Below are positions 8,510 to 18,055 of a stretch of 64,000 nt of DNA, one piece after another; the stretch's first letter is position 1, and each line of letters opens with the position of its first letter. A program made the translations under genes and the position numbers. The stretch spans positions 1 to 64,000 of the forward strand of contig NZ_CANMVP010000007.1 of assembly GCF_947501385.1 (NCBI RefSeq), read 5' to 3'. The DNA comes from an uncultured Polaribacter sp. (lineage in GTDB: Bacteria > Bacteroidota > Bacteroidia > Flavobacteriales > Flavobacteriaceae). The notes beneath the pieces were generated by a model. That model saw only the letters and a list, made by a program, of their open reading frames with translations. It had not been told where the DNA came from and did no database searches.

Positions 8510-10195
8510 ATGAGTATTCAAGTTTGGACGTGGATTTTAGTAGGCATTACATTTACCATTTATATAGGCATTGCCATTTGGTCTAGAGCAGGGTCAACAA
8601 AAGAATTTTATGTAGCTGGTGGTGGTGTTTCGCCATTAGCAAACGGTTTAGCAACCGCAGCAGATTGGATGTCTGCAGCATCCTTTATCTCAATGGCAGG
8701 AATTATTTCCTTTAACGGTTATGATGGTTCCGTATATTTAATGGGCTGGACAGGCGGCTACGTTTTATTAGCCTTATTACTAGCGCCGTATTTAAGAAAA
8801 TTCGGAAAGTTTACGGTACCCGATTTTATTGGAGATCGATATTATTCTAATACAGCCAGAAGTGTAGCTGTTTTTTGTGCATTATTAATTTCATTCACCT
8901 ATGTTGCGGGTCAAATGCGTGGTGTAGGTTTGGTGTTTTCTAGATTTTTAGAAGTAGACATCAATACAGGTGTTATTATTGGGATGATTATCGTTTTGTT
9001 TTACGCAGTTTTAGGCGGAATGAAAGGCATCACCTATACGCAAGTTGCTCAATATTGTGTGTTGATTTTCGCCTTTATGGTGCCAGCAATTTTTATTTCT
9101 ATTCAAATGACAGGAAATCCAATTCCGCAATTAGGTTTTGGGGGAATGGATGAGAACGGAATATATTTATTAGATAAATTGGATGGGTTGCACAAAGAAT
9201 TAGGTTTTTCAGAATATACTTCAGGCAGTAAATCTACCTTAGACGTTTTCTTAATTACCGCAGCACTAATGGTAGGTACAGCAGGTTTGCCCCATGTAAT
9301 TGTTCGTTTTTTTACCGTAAAAAAAGTGGCTGATGCAAGAAAATCTGCAGGTTGGGCGTTATTTTTAATTGCAATTTTATATACAACAGCACCTGCAATT
9401 GCAGTCTTTTCAAGAACAAATTTAATTGAAACGGTTAGTAATAAAGCATATTCAGAATTACCAGCATGGTTTTCTAATTGGGAAAAAACAGGACTGATCA
9501 CTTTTGATGATAAAAATAAGGATGGGAAAGTGCAATATGTAGCAGACACAAAAAAGAACGAACTTACAGTGGATAAAGATATTATGGTATTGGCAAATCC
9601 TGAAATAGCGGGTTTACCCAATTGGGTCATTGCTTTGGTTGCAGCGGGTGGTTTAGCCGCCGCATTATCTACTGCAGCAGGTTTGTTATTGGTAATTTCT
9701 GCGTCTGTTTCTCATGATTTAATTAAGAAAATGATCAACCCAAAAATTTCTGAAAAAGGAGAATTAATCGCAGCAAGATTAGCAGCCGTTGTTGCCGTTT
9801 GTGTTGCGGGGTATTTCGGAATCAATCCGCCAGATTTTGTCGCCGCCACTGTGGCTTTGGCCTTTGGTCTTGCAGCAGCCTCCTTTTTTCCAGCAATTGT
9901 TTTAGGTATTTTTAGCAAACGAATGAATAAAGAAGGTGCTATTTCTGGAATGGTGATAGGAATTTTACTGATGCTTTTCTATATGATGAGATTTAAATTC
10001 GGTTGGTTTGGTGGCGGTACAAAGGAAGATTGGTGGTTTGGTATTTCACCTGAAGGATTTGGTACCATTGCCATGTGTGCAAATTTTATGGTTTCTATAA
10101 TTATTTCTAAATTTACCCCAAAGCCTCCAATAGAAGTACAAGAAATTGTTGAAAATATAAGAATTCCAAGTGAAGCTGGAGCAGCAACACATTAA
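8510..10195 (+). CDS. Sodium:solute symporter, acetate/short-chain acid type
   Basis: A 561-residue SSS-family transporter with about 13 membrane segments. The N terminus EFYVAGGGVSPLANGLATAADWMSAASF matches ActP-like symporters, and GGLAAALSTAAGLLLVISASVSHDL is the conserved late motif. A hydrophilic insert near residues 315-355 contains FDDKNKDGKVQYV, which resembles a calcium-binding DxNxDGxV loop; I infer possible cation sensing. The neighbours are the DUF4212 subunit upstream and acs downstream, which together suggest acetate or a similar acid as substrate. Confidence 0.9.
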   Translation: MSIQVWTWILVGITFTIYIGIAIWSRAGSTKEFYVAGGGVSPLANGLATAADWMSAASFISMAGIISFNGYDGSVYLMGWTGGYVLLALLLAPYLRKFGKFTVPDFIGDRYYSNTARSVAVFCALLISFTYVAGQMRGVGLVFSRFLEVDINTGVIIGMIIVLFYAVLGGMKGITYTQVAQYCVLIFAFMVPAIFISIQMTGNPIPQLGFGGMDENGIYLLDKLDGLHKELGFSEYTSGSKSTLDVFLITAALMVGTAGLPHVIVRFFTVKKVADARKSAGWALFLIAILYTTAPAIAVFSRTNLIETVSNKAYSELPAWFSNWEKTGLITFDDKNKDGKVQYVADTKKNELTVDKDIMVLANPEIAGLPNWVIALVAAGGLAAALSTAAGLLLVISASVSHDLIKKMINPKISEKGELIAARLAAVVAVCVAGYFGINPPDFVAATVALAFGLAAASFFPAIVLGIFSKRMNKEGAISGMVIGILLMLFYMMRFKFGWFGGGTKEDWWFGISPEGFGTIAMCANFMVSIIISKFTPKPPIEVQEIVENIRIPSEAGAATH

Positions 10196-10205
10196 AAATA
10201 TAGAA

Positions 10206-12113
10206 ATGAGCAATTACCACATCAAACATTTAGAAGAATATTATCAGGTCTATCGAAAATCTGTTCGAGAACCCGAAAATTTTTGGGAAGAAATTGCAGA
10301 AGAACATTTTATTTGGCGTAAAAAATGGGACAAAGTGTTGGAATGGGATTTTGCCAAACCAGCAATCAAATGGTTTCAAGGTGCTCAATTGAACATCACA
10401 GAAAACTGTATCGATAGGCATTTGGCAACACGTGGAGATCAAACGGCTATTTTGTTTGAGCCTAACGATCCAACCGAAGCAGCAGAATATATTAGCTATA
10501 AGCAATTGCATAAAAGAGTCAATAAATTTGCAAACGTACTTAAAGCTAACAATGTTGGCAAAGGAGACCGAGTTTGTATTTACATTCCTATGATTCCAGA
10601 ACTGGCAATTGCCACCTTGGCCTGTGCAAGAATTGGAGCCATTCATTCGGTTGTTTTTGCAGGATTTTCTGCAACGGCATTGTCCACAAGAATTAATGAT
10701 GCTGATTGTAAAATGGTGATTACTTCAGATGGTTCTTTTCGAGGAAACAAAACCATAGACCTAAAAGGAATTGTAGACGAAGCTTTAGAAAGTTGTGCTG
10801 GTGTAGCAACCGTTTTGGTAGTAAAACGTACAAAATCAAACATCCAAATGAAAAAGGGGCGTGACCAATGGTTGCAACCTTTGTTAGATGCTGCTTCAGA
10901 CGTGTGTGAAGCAACTATTATGGACGCGGAAGATCCATTGTTTATTTTATATACTTCTGGTTCAACAGGTACTCCCAAAGGAATGGTACATACCACAGCA
11001 GGTTATATGGTCTATACTGCCTATACCTTTAAAAATGCTTTTCAATATAAAGAAAATGATGTCTATTGGTGTACCGCAGATATTGGTTGGATTACAGGAC
11101 ACTCTTACATTGTCTATGGTCCACTAGCAAATGGTGCAACTACCGTTTTGTTTGAAGGAGTACCCAGTTATCCAGATTTCGGGCGCTTTTGGGAAATAGT
11201 ACAAAAGCACAAAATAAATCAGTTTTATACAGCACCAACCGCAATTAGAGCGTTGGCAAAACACGGCACGGAACTGGTAGATACTTATGATTTATCTTCT
11301 TTAAAAGTGTTAGGCTCTGTTGGTGAACCTATTAACGAAGAAGCGTGGCACTGGTACAATGACAATGTCGGAAAAAAGAATAGCCCAATCATTGATACTT
11401 GGTGGCAAACAGAAACAGGCGGCATGATGATTACGCCCATTCCCTATGTAACACCTACAAAACCCACCTATGCAACGTTGCCGTTTATTGGAATTCAACC
11501 TTGTTTGATGGACGAAAACGGAAATGAATTAAAAGGAAATCAGGTGGAAGGGAGACTGTGTATCAAATTTCCTTGGCCAAGTATTGCCAGAACCATTTGG
11601 GGAAATCACCAACGGTATAAAGAAACCTATTTTTCTGCCTATAAAAACAATTATTTTACGGGAGATGGTGCACTGCGAGATGAAGTTGGGTATTACAGAA
11701 TTACCGGTAGAGTAGATGATGTCATTATTGTTTCTGGGCATAATTTAGGAACAGCGCCTATTGAAGATGCCATTAATGAACACCCTGCAGTAGCAGAATC
11801 TGCAATAGTTGGTTTTCCTCATGACATCAAAGGAAGTGCTTTGTACGGATATATTACCCTGAAAGATTTAGGAGAAAGTAGAAATCATGACAATTTAAAA
11901 AAGGAGATCAATCAATTGATTGCTGATAGAATTGGGCCCATTGCTAAGTTAGATAAAATTCAATTTTCAGAAGGATTGCCAAAAACACGTTCAGGCAAAA
12001 TCATGCGACGTATTTTACGTAAAATAGCTTCGAATGAAATGGATAATTTAGGCGATGTGTCTACCTTATTAAACCCAGAAGTTGTGCAAAATATTATTGA
12101 TAATCGATTATAA
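10206..12113 (+). CDS. acs: Acetyl-CoA synthetase
   Basis: A 635-residue cytosolic enzyme that activates acetate to acetyl-CoA through acetyl-AMP. Seen: the ANL-family P-loop YTSGSTGTPKGMVHTT (near residues 255-270), TWWQTETGG, and the C-terminal acetylation site motif PKTRSGKIMRR with its catalytic Lys. An in-frame ATG at 10170 would overlap the symporter gene by 26 bp. I prefer ATG 10206, 10 bp after the symporter stop, because MSNYHIKHLEEYY is the expected N terminus. The gene forms a transport-and-activation operon with the two upstream genes. Confidence 0.95.
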   Translation: MSNYHIKHLEEYYQVYRKSVREPENFWEEIAEEHFIWRKKWDKVLEWDFAKPAIKWFQGAQLNITENCIDRHLATRGDQTAILFEPNDPTEAAEYISYKQLHKRVNKFANVLKANNVGKGDRVCIYIPMIPELAIATLACARIGAIHSVVFAGFSATALSTRINDADCKMVITSDGSFRGNKTIDLKGIVDEALESCAGVATVLVVKRTKSNIQMKKGRDQWLQPLLDAASDVCEATIMDAEDPLFILYTSGSTGTPKGMVHTTAGYMVYTAYTFKNAFQYKENDVYWCTADIGWITGHSYIVYGPLANGATTVLFEGVPSYPDFGRFWEIVQKHKINQFYTAPTAIRALAKHGTELVDTYDLSSLKVLGSVGEPINEEAWHWYNDNVGKKNSPIIDTWWQTETGGMMITPIPYVTPTKPTYATLPFIGIQPCLMDENGNELKGNQVEGRLCIKFPWPSIARTIWGNHQRYKETYFSAYKNNYFTGDGALRDEVGYYRITGRVDDVIIVSGHNLGTAPIEDAINEHPAVAESAIVGFPHDIKGSALYGYITLKDLGESRNHDNLKKEINQLIADRIGPIAKLDKIQFSEGLPKTRSGKIMRRILRKIASNEMDNLGDVSTLLNPEVVQNIIDNRL

Positions 12114-12121
12114 TTCTAATT

Positions 12122-12152
12122 ATTTTGACACAGATTTCACGGATTTTCGCCG
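12122..12152. repeat. Dispersed TTTGACACAGATTTCAC repeat
   Basis: This stretch after acs matches, in reverse complement, 15828-15859 (AATTTTGACACAGGTTTCAC...), and more loosely 15677-15704. It is non-coding and is one of several dispersed intergenic repeats in this window. Confidence 0.55.
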
Positions 12153-12271
12153 ATAATTTAGTTTAGAAAAGAGTCTCGGAATTATTCTAATTATTTTTTT
12201 TCAAAATTTTGGAAGAGATGTTTTCAATAAACTGAATCAAATTTAAAAATTCATTTTGTTAATATGTCATA

Positions 12272-12279
12272 TACTTTTG
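12272..12279 (+). promoter_or_regulatory. Candidate -7 promoter box that argues for the downstream start of the ABC exporter
   Basis: TACTTTTG fits TAnnTTTG. A transcript starting 5-8 bp further on would begin after the first possible ATG (12281), so translation from ATG 12335 is more likely. A TTTTG lies upstream but at shorter than normal spacing. Confidence 0.35.
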
Positions 12280-12334
12280 TATGGCATATTTTTTGACTAA
12301 TAGTATCACTTCATATTCATTATTAAATATACAA

Positions 12335-14101
12335 ATGCAACACCTTAAAGATAAAAAAAAGAGCGATCAAAAGTCGAATGTTTCTATTTTAAAAGCTTTT
12401 AAAACCATTATTTGGCCAAAACGGAAATTGGTCTTTATAGGGTTGGTATTAATCGTTTTAAGTAGATTGTCTAGTTTGGTGTTGCCTTGGAAAAGTAAGG
12501 AGTTATTAGATGAGGTGATTCCTAACAAAGATTACGACCAATTATATAATTTATTACTAATTGTAGGATTGGCAATTTTAGTGCAGTCTGTAACTTCTTT
12601 TTTATTGACACGAATTTTGAGCGTACAAGCGCAGTTTTTAATATCAGAACTAAGAGCACAAGTGCAGAAAAAAGTATTGTCTTTACCCATCAGTTTTTTT
12701 GATAATACAAAATCGGGTGCGTTGGTTTCTAGAATTATGAGTGATGTAGAAGGTGTTCGAAACTTAATAGGAACAGGTTTGGTTCAACTAGTTGGAGGAA
12801 CCATTACGGCTGTGATTTCCATGATATTGTTAATCAAAATTAGTCCTTCTATGACGTTTTTTGTATTAGTTCCTGTGGCCATTTTTGGGATAGTTGCTCT
12901 AAAAGCATTTAAATATATTCGACCAATTTTTAGAAATAGAGCTGTTATCAATGCCGATGTAAAAGGTAGATTGATCGAAACATTATCTGGCGTAAGAGTT
13001 ATCAAGGCCTTTAATGCAGAAGCGCAAGAAAACGAAACTTTTGAAAGAGGTGTCGATAAATTATTCCAAAATGTAAAAAAGAGTTTAACTGCAACTGCTT
13101 TAATGACAAGTTCATCTACATTTCTACTAGGAATTGCTTCCACAGGAATTATGGGAATTGGTGGTTATAAAATTATGACTGGCGAATTGACAGTGGGAGA
13201 TTTTCTTTCTTTCACGCTATTGCTTGGTTTTATGATTGCACCCATCGTTCAGATGAGTAATATTGGAAGCCAATTAACAGAAGCGCTTGCCGGTTTAGAC
13301 AGAACAGAAGAGTTGATGAATATGTCTGCAGAAGAAGATGATGAAGACCGAAACATCATTTTAGATGAGATACAAGGAGAAATTATTTTTGACGATGTTT
13401 CTTTTGCGTATGAAGAAGGAAAAGAAGTCCTAAATAATATCAATTTTAAAGTTCCTTCTGGGTCTGTAACGGCTTTGGTTGGAAGTTCTGGCTCAGGGAA
13501 ATCTACGATTGCTGGTTTGTCTGCAACGTTTTTAAATCCGAAATCAGGAAAAATTACCATTGATAAGCAAGATATTTCTAAAGTAAAACTATCAAGTTAT
13601 AGAAAGCATTTAGGTGTGGTTTTACAAGATGAATTTTTGTTTGAAGGAACCATTAAAGAAAATATTCTATTTCCAAGACCAAATGCAACAGAAGAAGAAC
13701 TACAAAATGCTGTAAAAGCGGCGTATGTAAATGAATTCACAGACAGGTTTGATGAGGGTCTAAATACTTTAATTGGCGAAAGAGGCGTAAAGCTTTCAGG
13801 TGGTCAGCGTCAACGATTGGCAATTGCAAGAGCAATTTTGGCAGATCCTAAAATCATCATTTTAGATGAAGCTACTTCTAGTTTAGATACAGAAAGTGAA
13901 GCATTGATTCAGAAAAGTTTATCGGAATTGGTAAGAGACAGAACAACGATTGTAATTGCGCATAGGTTGAGTACTATTAAGCAAGCGGATCAAATTTTAG
14001 TCATCGAAGCTGGAAGTATTGTAGAAAGAGGAACTCATGATGAACTGATAGCAATCAAAGGAAGGTACTTTGATTTATATACGTATCAGGCAAAAATTTA
14101 A
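12335..14101 (+). CDS. ABC exporter, fused transmembrane and ATPase domains
   Basis: A 588-residue half-transporter of the MsbA/LmrA-like type, expected to work as a homodimer in the inner membrane. Residues ~20-330 form a six-helix exporter domain (ISFFDNTKSGALVSRIMSDV is the usual coupling region). The ATPase follows with Walker A GSSGSGKST, signature LSGGQRQRLAIARA and Walker B IIILDEATSSLD. An upstream in-frame ATG at 12281 would add 18 residues, but the candidate promoter box overlaps it. Substrate (lipid, drug or peptide) cannot be read. It has no C39 peptidase domain, unlike the exporter at 29744. Confidence 0.9.
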   Translation: MQHLKDKKKSDQKSNVSILKAFKTIIWPKRKLVFIGLVLIVLSRLSSLVLPWKSKELLDEVIPNKDYDQLYNLLLIVGLAILVQSVTSFLLTRILSVQAQFLISELRAQVQKKVLSLPISFFDNTKSGALVSRIMSDVEGVRNLIGTGLVQLVGGTITAVISMILLIKISPSMTFFVLVPVAIFGIVALKAFKYIRPIFRNRAVINADVKGRLIETLSGVRVIKAFNAEAQENETFERGVDKLFQNVKKSLTATALMTSSSTFLLGIASTGIMGIGGYKIMTGELTVGDFLSFTLLLGFMIAPIVQMSNIGSQLTEALAGLDRTEELMNMSAEEDDEDRNIILDEIQGEIIFDDVSFAYEEGKEVLNNINFKVPSGSVTALVGSSGSGKSTIAGLSATFLNPKSGKITIDKQDISKVKLSSYRKHLGVVLQDEFLFEGTIKENILFPRPNATEEELQNAVKAAYVNEFTDRFDEGLNTLIGERGVKLSGGQRQRLAIARAILADPKIIILDEATSSLDTESEALIQKSLSELVRDRTTIVIAHRLSTIKQADQILVIEAGSIVERGTHDELIAIKGRYFDLYTYQAKI

Positions 14102-14115
14102 TCATTAGAATTGCT

Positions 14116-14123
14116 TAATTTTG
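14116..14123 (+). promoter_or_regulatory. Candidate -7 promoter box
   Basis: TAATTTTG, matching TAnnTTTG, 50 bp upstream of the lipoprotein gene at 14174. No good -33 element seen. Confidence 0.4.
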
Positions 14124-14173
14124 TAAATAAGCGTTAAAAGAATCGACTTTAGTAAAAATAAAATCAAACCAAA

Positions 14174-14938
14174 ATGAAAAAAATAATTTTATTACTCATC
14201 ATCGCAATTACAATTTCTTGCAAAAATGATTCTAAAAAGGCATCAGAGAAGAAAGAAATTCAAATTAAAAAAAAGGAAAATTTTCCAGAGCAATTAAACA
14301 ACGTTTTTGATGCTCACGGAGGAATAGATACTTGGAGAAAAGCACAAATTTTATCTTTTAATAAAGGAGAGGAAGTGCATACGGTAGATTTACATTCTAG
14401 AAAAACAGTAATTAATACGCCAAATTTTTCTTTAGGTTTTGATGGTGAAGAGGTTTGGTTAAGCGAAGAAAATAAGGGGACTTATAAAGGAGATCCTGCT
14501 TTTTATTACAACCTGTATTTTTATTTTTATGCAATGCCTTTTGTATTAGCAGATGACGGAATTATATATGATAAAGTAGCTGATTTGGTTTTTGAAGGTA
14601 TAAATTATCCAGGATATAAAATAGCATACAAAGCAAATGTAGGCACTTCTCCTGATGACAATTACATCATGTATTACCATCCGAATACTTATCAAATGGA
14701 ATGGTTGGCCTATACAGTTACCTTTAAATCTAAAGAACCTAGTGACGCCTATAATTTGATAAAATATAACAAATGGGAAAAGGTGAATGGAATCATCTTA
14801 CCAAAAGAAATTACCTGGTATAAAAAAGATGCAGACGGTATGCCAACAGTACCTGCAAGACCTGCAACAGAATTTACATTGCCATTAGTGAGTCAAGGTA
14901 AATTGGGCGATTCCTTTTTTGAAAAACCAGCGGAATAA
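14174..14938 (+). CDS. Lipoprotein of the DUF6503 type
   Basis: A 254-residue exported lipoprotein. The N terminus MKKIILLLIIAITISCKND has a lipobox with Cys16, followed by a Lys/Glu-rich linker. The body (FDAHGGIDTWRKAQILSFNK, TVNTPNF-like segments, YYHPNTYQMEWLAY, KEITWYKKD) resembles the flavobacterial DUF6503 family, a single beta-rich domain thought to bind hydrophobic ligands. That family assignment is from memory of the pattern. No clear functional link to its neighbours. Confidence 0.7.
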   Translation: MKKIILLLIIAITISCKNDSKKASEKKEIQIKKKENFPEQLNNVFDAHGGIDTWRKAQILSFNKGEEVHTVDLHSRKTVINTPNFSLGFDGEEVWLSEENKGTYKGDPAFYYNLYFYFYAMPFVLADDGIIYDKVADLVFEGINYPGYKIAYKANVGTSPDDNYIMYYHPNTYQMEWLAYTVTFKSKEPSDAYNLIKYNKWEKVNGIILPKEITWYKKDADGMPTVPARPATEFTLPLVSQGKLGDSFFEKPAE

Positions 14939-14941
14939 GTG

Positions 14942-14998
14942 GGCAGTCTTTAGTTGGCAGTCTTCAGTAGGCAGTTTTCAGTAAGCAGTAAGCAGTAA
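14942..14998. repeat. Degenerate heptamer array (GCAGTAA type)
   Basis: Successive units read GGCAGTC, TTTAGTT, GGCAGTC, TTCAGTA, GGCAGTT, TTCAGTA, AGCAGTA, AGCAGTA. It is the reverse complement family of the TTACTGC array at 80-114 and sits directly after the lipoprotein stop. Confidence 0.8.
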
Positions 14999-15089
14999 CA
15001 GTTTCAACAAAACTATGTTTTTTACGTTCCTATGTAGTAAAAAATGTAGCAGTTTTTCAGTGCAAGTTTGTGGTAAAATATAGACACTG

Positions 15090-15130
15090 TCATTCCTGCG
15101 TACTTGTCTACCACAGGTAGCGGCAAGAAT
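15090..15130. repeat. Partial GTCATTCC-family intergenic element
   Basis: TGTCATTCCTGCG at the left and GGCAAGAATCT at the right share ends with the element at 3985-4110. An inner CTACC/GGTAG pair can form a small stem. Confidence 0.5.
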
Positions 15131-15673
15131 CTATTTTAGACGAGCAATAATTTTATCAAACACAGAAACATAATATTCATGAAACCTTGGAAGCAATATG
15201 TTTTTGAGGTTTTTTGTTTCTTTTAAAACAGATAAATCAAATAATTGTAAACCAGCAACTTCTTTAGTTTGCATGGTTAATTTTTCTATAGGAACTTTTA
15301 ACTCTGCAATAAAAACATGATGAAATTCATTATCCTGAATTCCATTTGCATGAGAAACTTGATGCGTCCTTGTGCCGATTTTTATCAGGTCTTTTTCTTT
15401 TAAATTGAGTCCTATCTCTTCAGAAACTTCTCTAATAGCAGATGCTAAAGTTTCTTCTCCAGCACCAATATGACCAGCCACAGAAATATCCCACAACCCT
15501 GGAAACACTTTCTTTGACAAAGCTCTTTTTTGAAGCAATATTTTTTCATCCGAAGTAAATAACCAAATATGCACTGTTGCATGAAACCATCCGTTTTGGT
15601 GCGCTTCCGATTTGAAAGCAGTTTTTCCTGTTGGTTTTCCTTCAGGCGTTAGAATGTCAATTAGTTCGTCCAT
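15131..15673 (-). CDS. NUDIX hydrolase (IPP isomerase-like/YfcD-like)
   Basis: A 180-residue protein with a perfect Nudix box: G-x5-E-x7-REVSEE-IG, beginning at GHIGAGEE and ending at REVSEEIGL. The N-terminal DELIDILTPEGKPTG and NGWFHATVHIW segments match the subgroup near isopentenyl-diphosphate isomerase and YfcD. The substrate is probably a nucleoside or prenyl diphosphate. An upstream in-frame ATG at 15709 would add 12 residues, but MDELIDILTPEG is the standard family N terminus, so I chose 15673. Confidence 0.88.
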   Translation of the reverse strand: MDELIDILTPEGKPTGKTAFKSEAHQNGWFHATVHIWLFTSDEKILLQKRALSKKVFPGLWDISVAGHIGAGEETLASAIREVSEEIGLNLKEKDLIKIGTRTHQVSHANGIQDNEFHHVFIAELKVPIEKLTMQTKEVAGLQLFDLSVLKETKNLKNILLPRFHEYYVSVFDKIIARLK

Positions 15674-15761
15674 TTTTTTGATACAGATTTTAACGGATAG
15701 ATGGTTCACAAATACTTGTAAAAATCTATTGTTTTTGAATTAGAATATTATTTTCAAGCAA

Positions 15762-15793
15762 GACCCTTCAGGTTTTAAAATCTGAAGGGTCTG
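15762..15793. repeat. REP-like hairpin
   Basis: AGACCCTTCAGGTTTT faces AAAATCTGAAGGGTCT with a single G-T pair, giving a 16-bp stem. The design (stem ending in TTTT/AAAA at the centre) is the same as that of the two hairpins flanking the transposase at 62981, suggesting one repeat family. It lies between two minus-strand genes. Confidence 0.65.
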
Positions 15794-15827
15794 AATCCTT
15801 AATTAATTATTTTTCAACATAATAATC

Positions 15828-15859
15828 AGTGAAAATCTGTGAAACCTGTGTCAAAATTT
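15828..15859. repeat. Reverse copy of the TTTGACACAG dispersed repeat
   Basis: CAGTGAAAATCTGTGAAACC followed by TGTGTCAAAATT is the reverse complement of the copy at 12122-12152 with few changes. A run of CTCTGTGAA units follows to 15900. Confidence 0.6.
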
Positions 15860-15904
15860 TTTCTCTGTGAAACTCCCTGTTCTCTGTGAATCTCTGTGAA
15901 ATAA

Positions 15905-16993
15905 TTACTCAAAATAAGAAAAAGTCTCCCCATCTTTTATTTTCAACAAGGTTTCATAAATCATTTGAATAACATTTTCAACGTCATCTCTATGCACCAT
16001 TTCTACAGTGGTGTGCATATATCTTAATGGCAAAGAAATTAATGCAGAAGCAACGCCACCATTGCTATATGCAAAAGCATCTGTATCCGTTCCTGTTGCT
16101 CTAGACAATGCAGAACGTTGAAAAGGAATTTTTTTATCTGTTGCTGTTTCAGTAATTAAATCGCGTAATTTTTGTTGTACAGCAGGTGCATACGCAACAA
16201 CAGGACCTTTTCCTATTTCTAAATGACCTGATTTTTTTTGTTCAATCATTGGCGTAGTTGTATCATGTGTTACATCGGTAACAATTGCAACATTTGGCTT
16301 TATTCTTTGGGTAATCATTTCTGCACCTTTTAAACCAATTTCTTCTTGAACGGAATTAGTAATGTACAATCCAAAAGGCAGAGTTTTCTTGTTTTCTTTC
16401 AATAAACGAGCAACTTCTGCAATCATAAATCCGCCCATTCTGTTGTCTAATGCTCTACAAACAAATTTATCTCCGTTTAAAATATGAAACGTATCTGGAT
16501 AGGTAATGACACAACCTACATGTATCCCTAATTTTTCAACTTCTTCTTTTGTGGCACAACCGGTATCAATAAAAATATTCTCTGGTTTTGGTGCTTCTTC
16601 TTTAGATTTATCTCTCGTATGAATTGCTGGCCAACCAAAAACACCTTTTACAATTCCGTTTTTAGTATGAATATTTACAATTTTACTAGGTGCAATTTGA
16701 TGATCTGAACCACCATTTCTAATCACATAAATTAAACCGTTATCTGAGATATAATTTACATACCAAGAAATTTCATCAGCATGACCTTCAATAACCACTT
16801 TGTATTTTGCATCTGGATTTATAACGCCAACTGCGGTTCCGTATGTATCTGTAATAAATTCATCTACATAAGGTTTTAGATAGTCCATCCAAATTTTCTG
16901 ACCTTCCCATTCATAACCTGTTGGTGCAGCATTATTCAAGTATTTCTCTAAAAAAGTAAGTGATTTTTTATTTAAAATTGATTTTTTCGCCAT
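15905..16993 (-). CDS. M42-family metallo-aminopeptidase
   Basis: A 362-residue cytosolic peptidase of the glutamyl aminopeptidase/cellulase-M type, with two metals at the active site. Metal-binding features seen: EGHADEISWYV, RALDNRMGG, SVQEEIGLKGAE (the EE pair), TDVTHDT and the late MHTTVEMVHRDD. The family usually forms large tetrahedral oligomers that trim peptides. A 405-residue version from an upstream in-frame ATG would begin with hydrophobic sequence foreign to the family; MAKKSILNKK at 16993 is the better start. Divergent from the ABC ATPase gene. Confidence 0.92.
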   Translation of the reverse strand: MAKKSILNKKSLTFLEKYLNNAAPTGYEWEGQKIWMDYLKPYVDEFITDTYGTAVGVINPDAKYKVVIEGHADEISWYVNYISDNGLIYVIRNGGSDHQIAPSKIVNIHTKNGIVKGVFGWPAIHTRDKSKEEAPKPENIFIDTGCATKEEVEKLGIHVGCVITYPDTFHILNGDKFVCRALDNRMGGFMIAEVARLLKENKKTLPFGLYITNSVQEEIGLKGAEMITQRIKPNVAIVTDVTHDTTTPMIEQKKSGHLEIGKGPVVAYAPAVQQKLRDLITETATDKKIPFQRSALSRATGTDTDAFAYSNGGVASALISLPLRYMHTTVEMVHRDDVENVIQMIYETLLKIKDGETFSYFE

Positions 16994-17120
16994 ATTGTCT
17001 TTCTGTTTTTTGTAAAAATATAAAAAAAAAGCAAGGCGTTTAAACCCCTTGTAAAATAATCGCAAAAAAATGTAACAAAAGTGCTTACTTTTACACGTAT
17101 CTACAAATAAAACCAAGAGC

Positions 17121-18008
17121 ATGGAATTAGTAATTAAAAACTTAACAAAGACTTACAAAAACGGTGTAAAAGCAATTGATAATTTAAGTATCGAAATTGG
17201 TACAGGAATGTTTGGTTTGTTAGGCCCCAATGGTGCTGGAAAATCTTCATTAATGCGAACCATTGCCACTTTGCAAAGTCCAGATGCTGGTACAATTACT
17301 TTTGGCGATATTGATGTTTTAGAAGATAATATGTCTTTGCGAAAAGTATTGGGCTATTTACCGCAATCTTTTGGTGTATATCCCAAAATGTCTGCGGAAG
17401 ATTTGTTAGATTATTTTGCAACTCTAAAAGGAATTTCAAACAAACCTGAAAGAAAAGCAATTGTAAACAAGGTGTTAGAAATCACCAATTTGTATGATGT
17501 AAGGCGTAAATATGTTGCGGGTTACTCTGGCGGGATGAAACAACGTTTTGGAATTGCACAATTGCTATTAAACAACCCGAAATTAATTATTGTAGATGAA
17601 CCCACTGCTGGCTTAGATCCTGCAGAAAGACATCGTTTTTTAAATGTTTTGCGTGAAGTAGGTACCAATTGTACAGTTATATTTTCGACACATATTGTAG
17701 AAGATGTAAAAGAATTGTGCAATGAAATGGCAATTTTAAATGGTGGAAGAATCTTAAAGCATACAACTCCATTAGAGGCTACTAAAGAAATTGAAGGCAC
17801 AATTTGGACGAAGATTATCGAGAGAGATGATCTGGAAGCCAATGAAACAGCGTTTAATATTTTATCATCAAACTACAATCAAGACAATACATTAAATATT
17901 AGAGTACATTCTTCAGAAAAACCTTCGGAAGAATTTTTAGCGTCAACTCCGCAATTAGATGATGTATACTTTATCGCTTTAAAACAAGATGAACCTGTTA
18001 TTGCTTAA
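17121..18008 (+). CDS. ABC transporter ATP-binding protein
   Basis: A 295-residue ATPase with Walker A GPNGAGKSS, signature YSGGMKQRFGIAQ and Walker B LIIVDEPTAGLD. The C-terminal ~80 residues after the ATPase core form an accessory domain. It is followed 47 bp later by the permease-peptidase fusion, its obvious partner; the two make a complete type-2-like ABC system. It resembles GldA/CcmA-type ATPases, but gliding function is not implied because the gldF and gldG genes are absent. Confidence 0.92.
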   Translation: MELVIKNLTKTYKNGVKAIDNLSIEIGTGMFGLLGPNGAGKSSLMRTIATLQSPDAGTITFGDIDVLEDNMSLRKVLGYLPQSFGVYPKMSAEDLLDYFATLKGISNKPERKAIVNKVLEITNLYDVRRKYVAGYSGGMKQRFGIAQLLLNNPKLIIVDEPTAGLDPAERHRFLNVLREVGTNCTVIFSTHIVEDVKELCNEMAILNGGRILKHTTPLEATKEIEGTIWTKIIERDDLEANETAFNILSSNYNQDNTLNIRVHSSEKPSEEFLASTPQLDDVYFIALKQDEPVIA

Positions 18009-18055
18009 CAGTAAAATTAAACAATTAAACAGTTCAACTTTTACACATTCAATTT

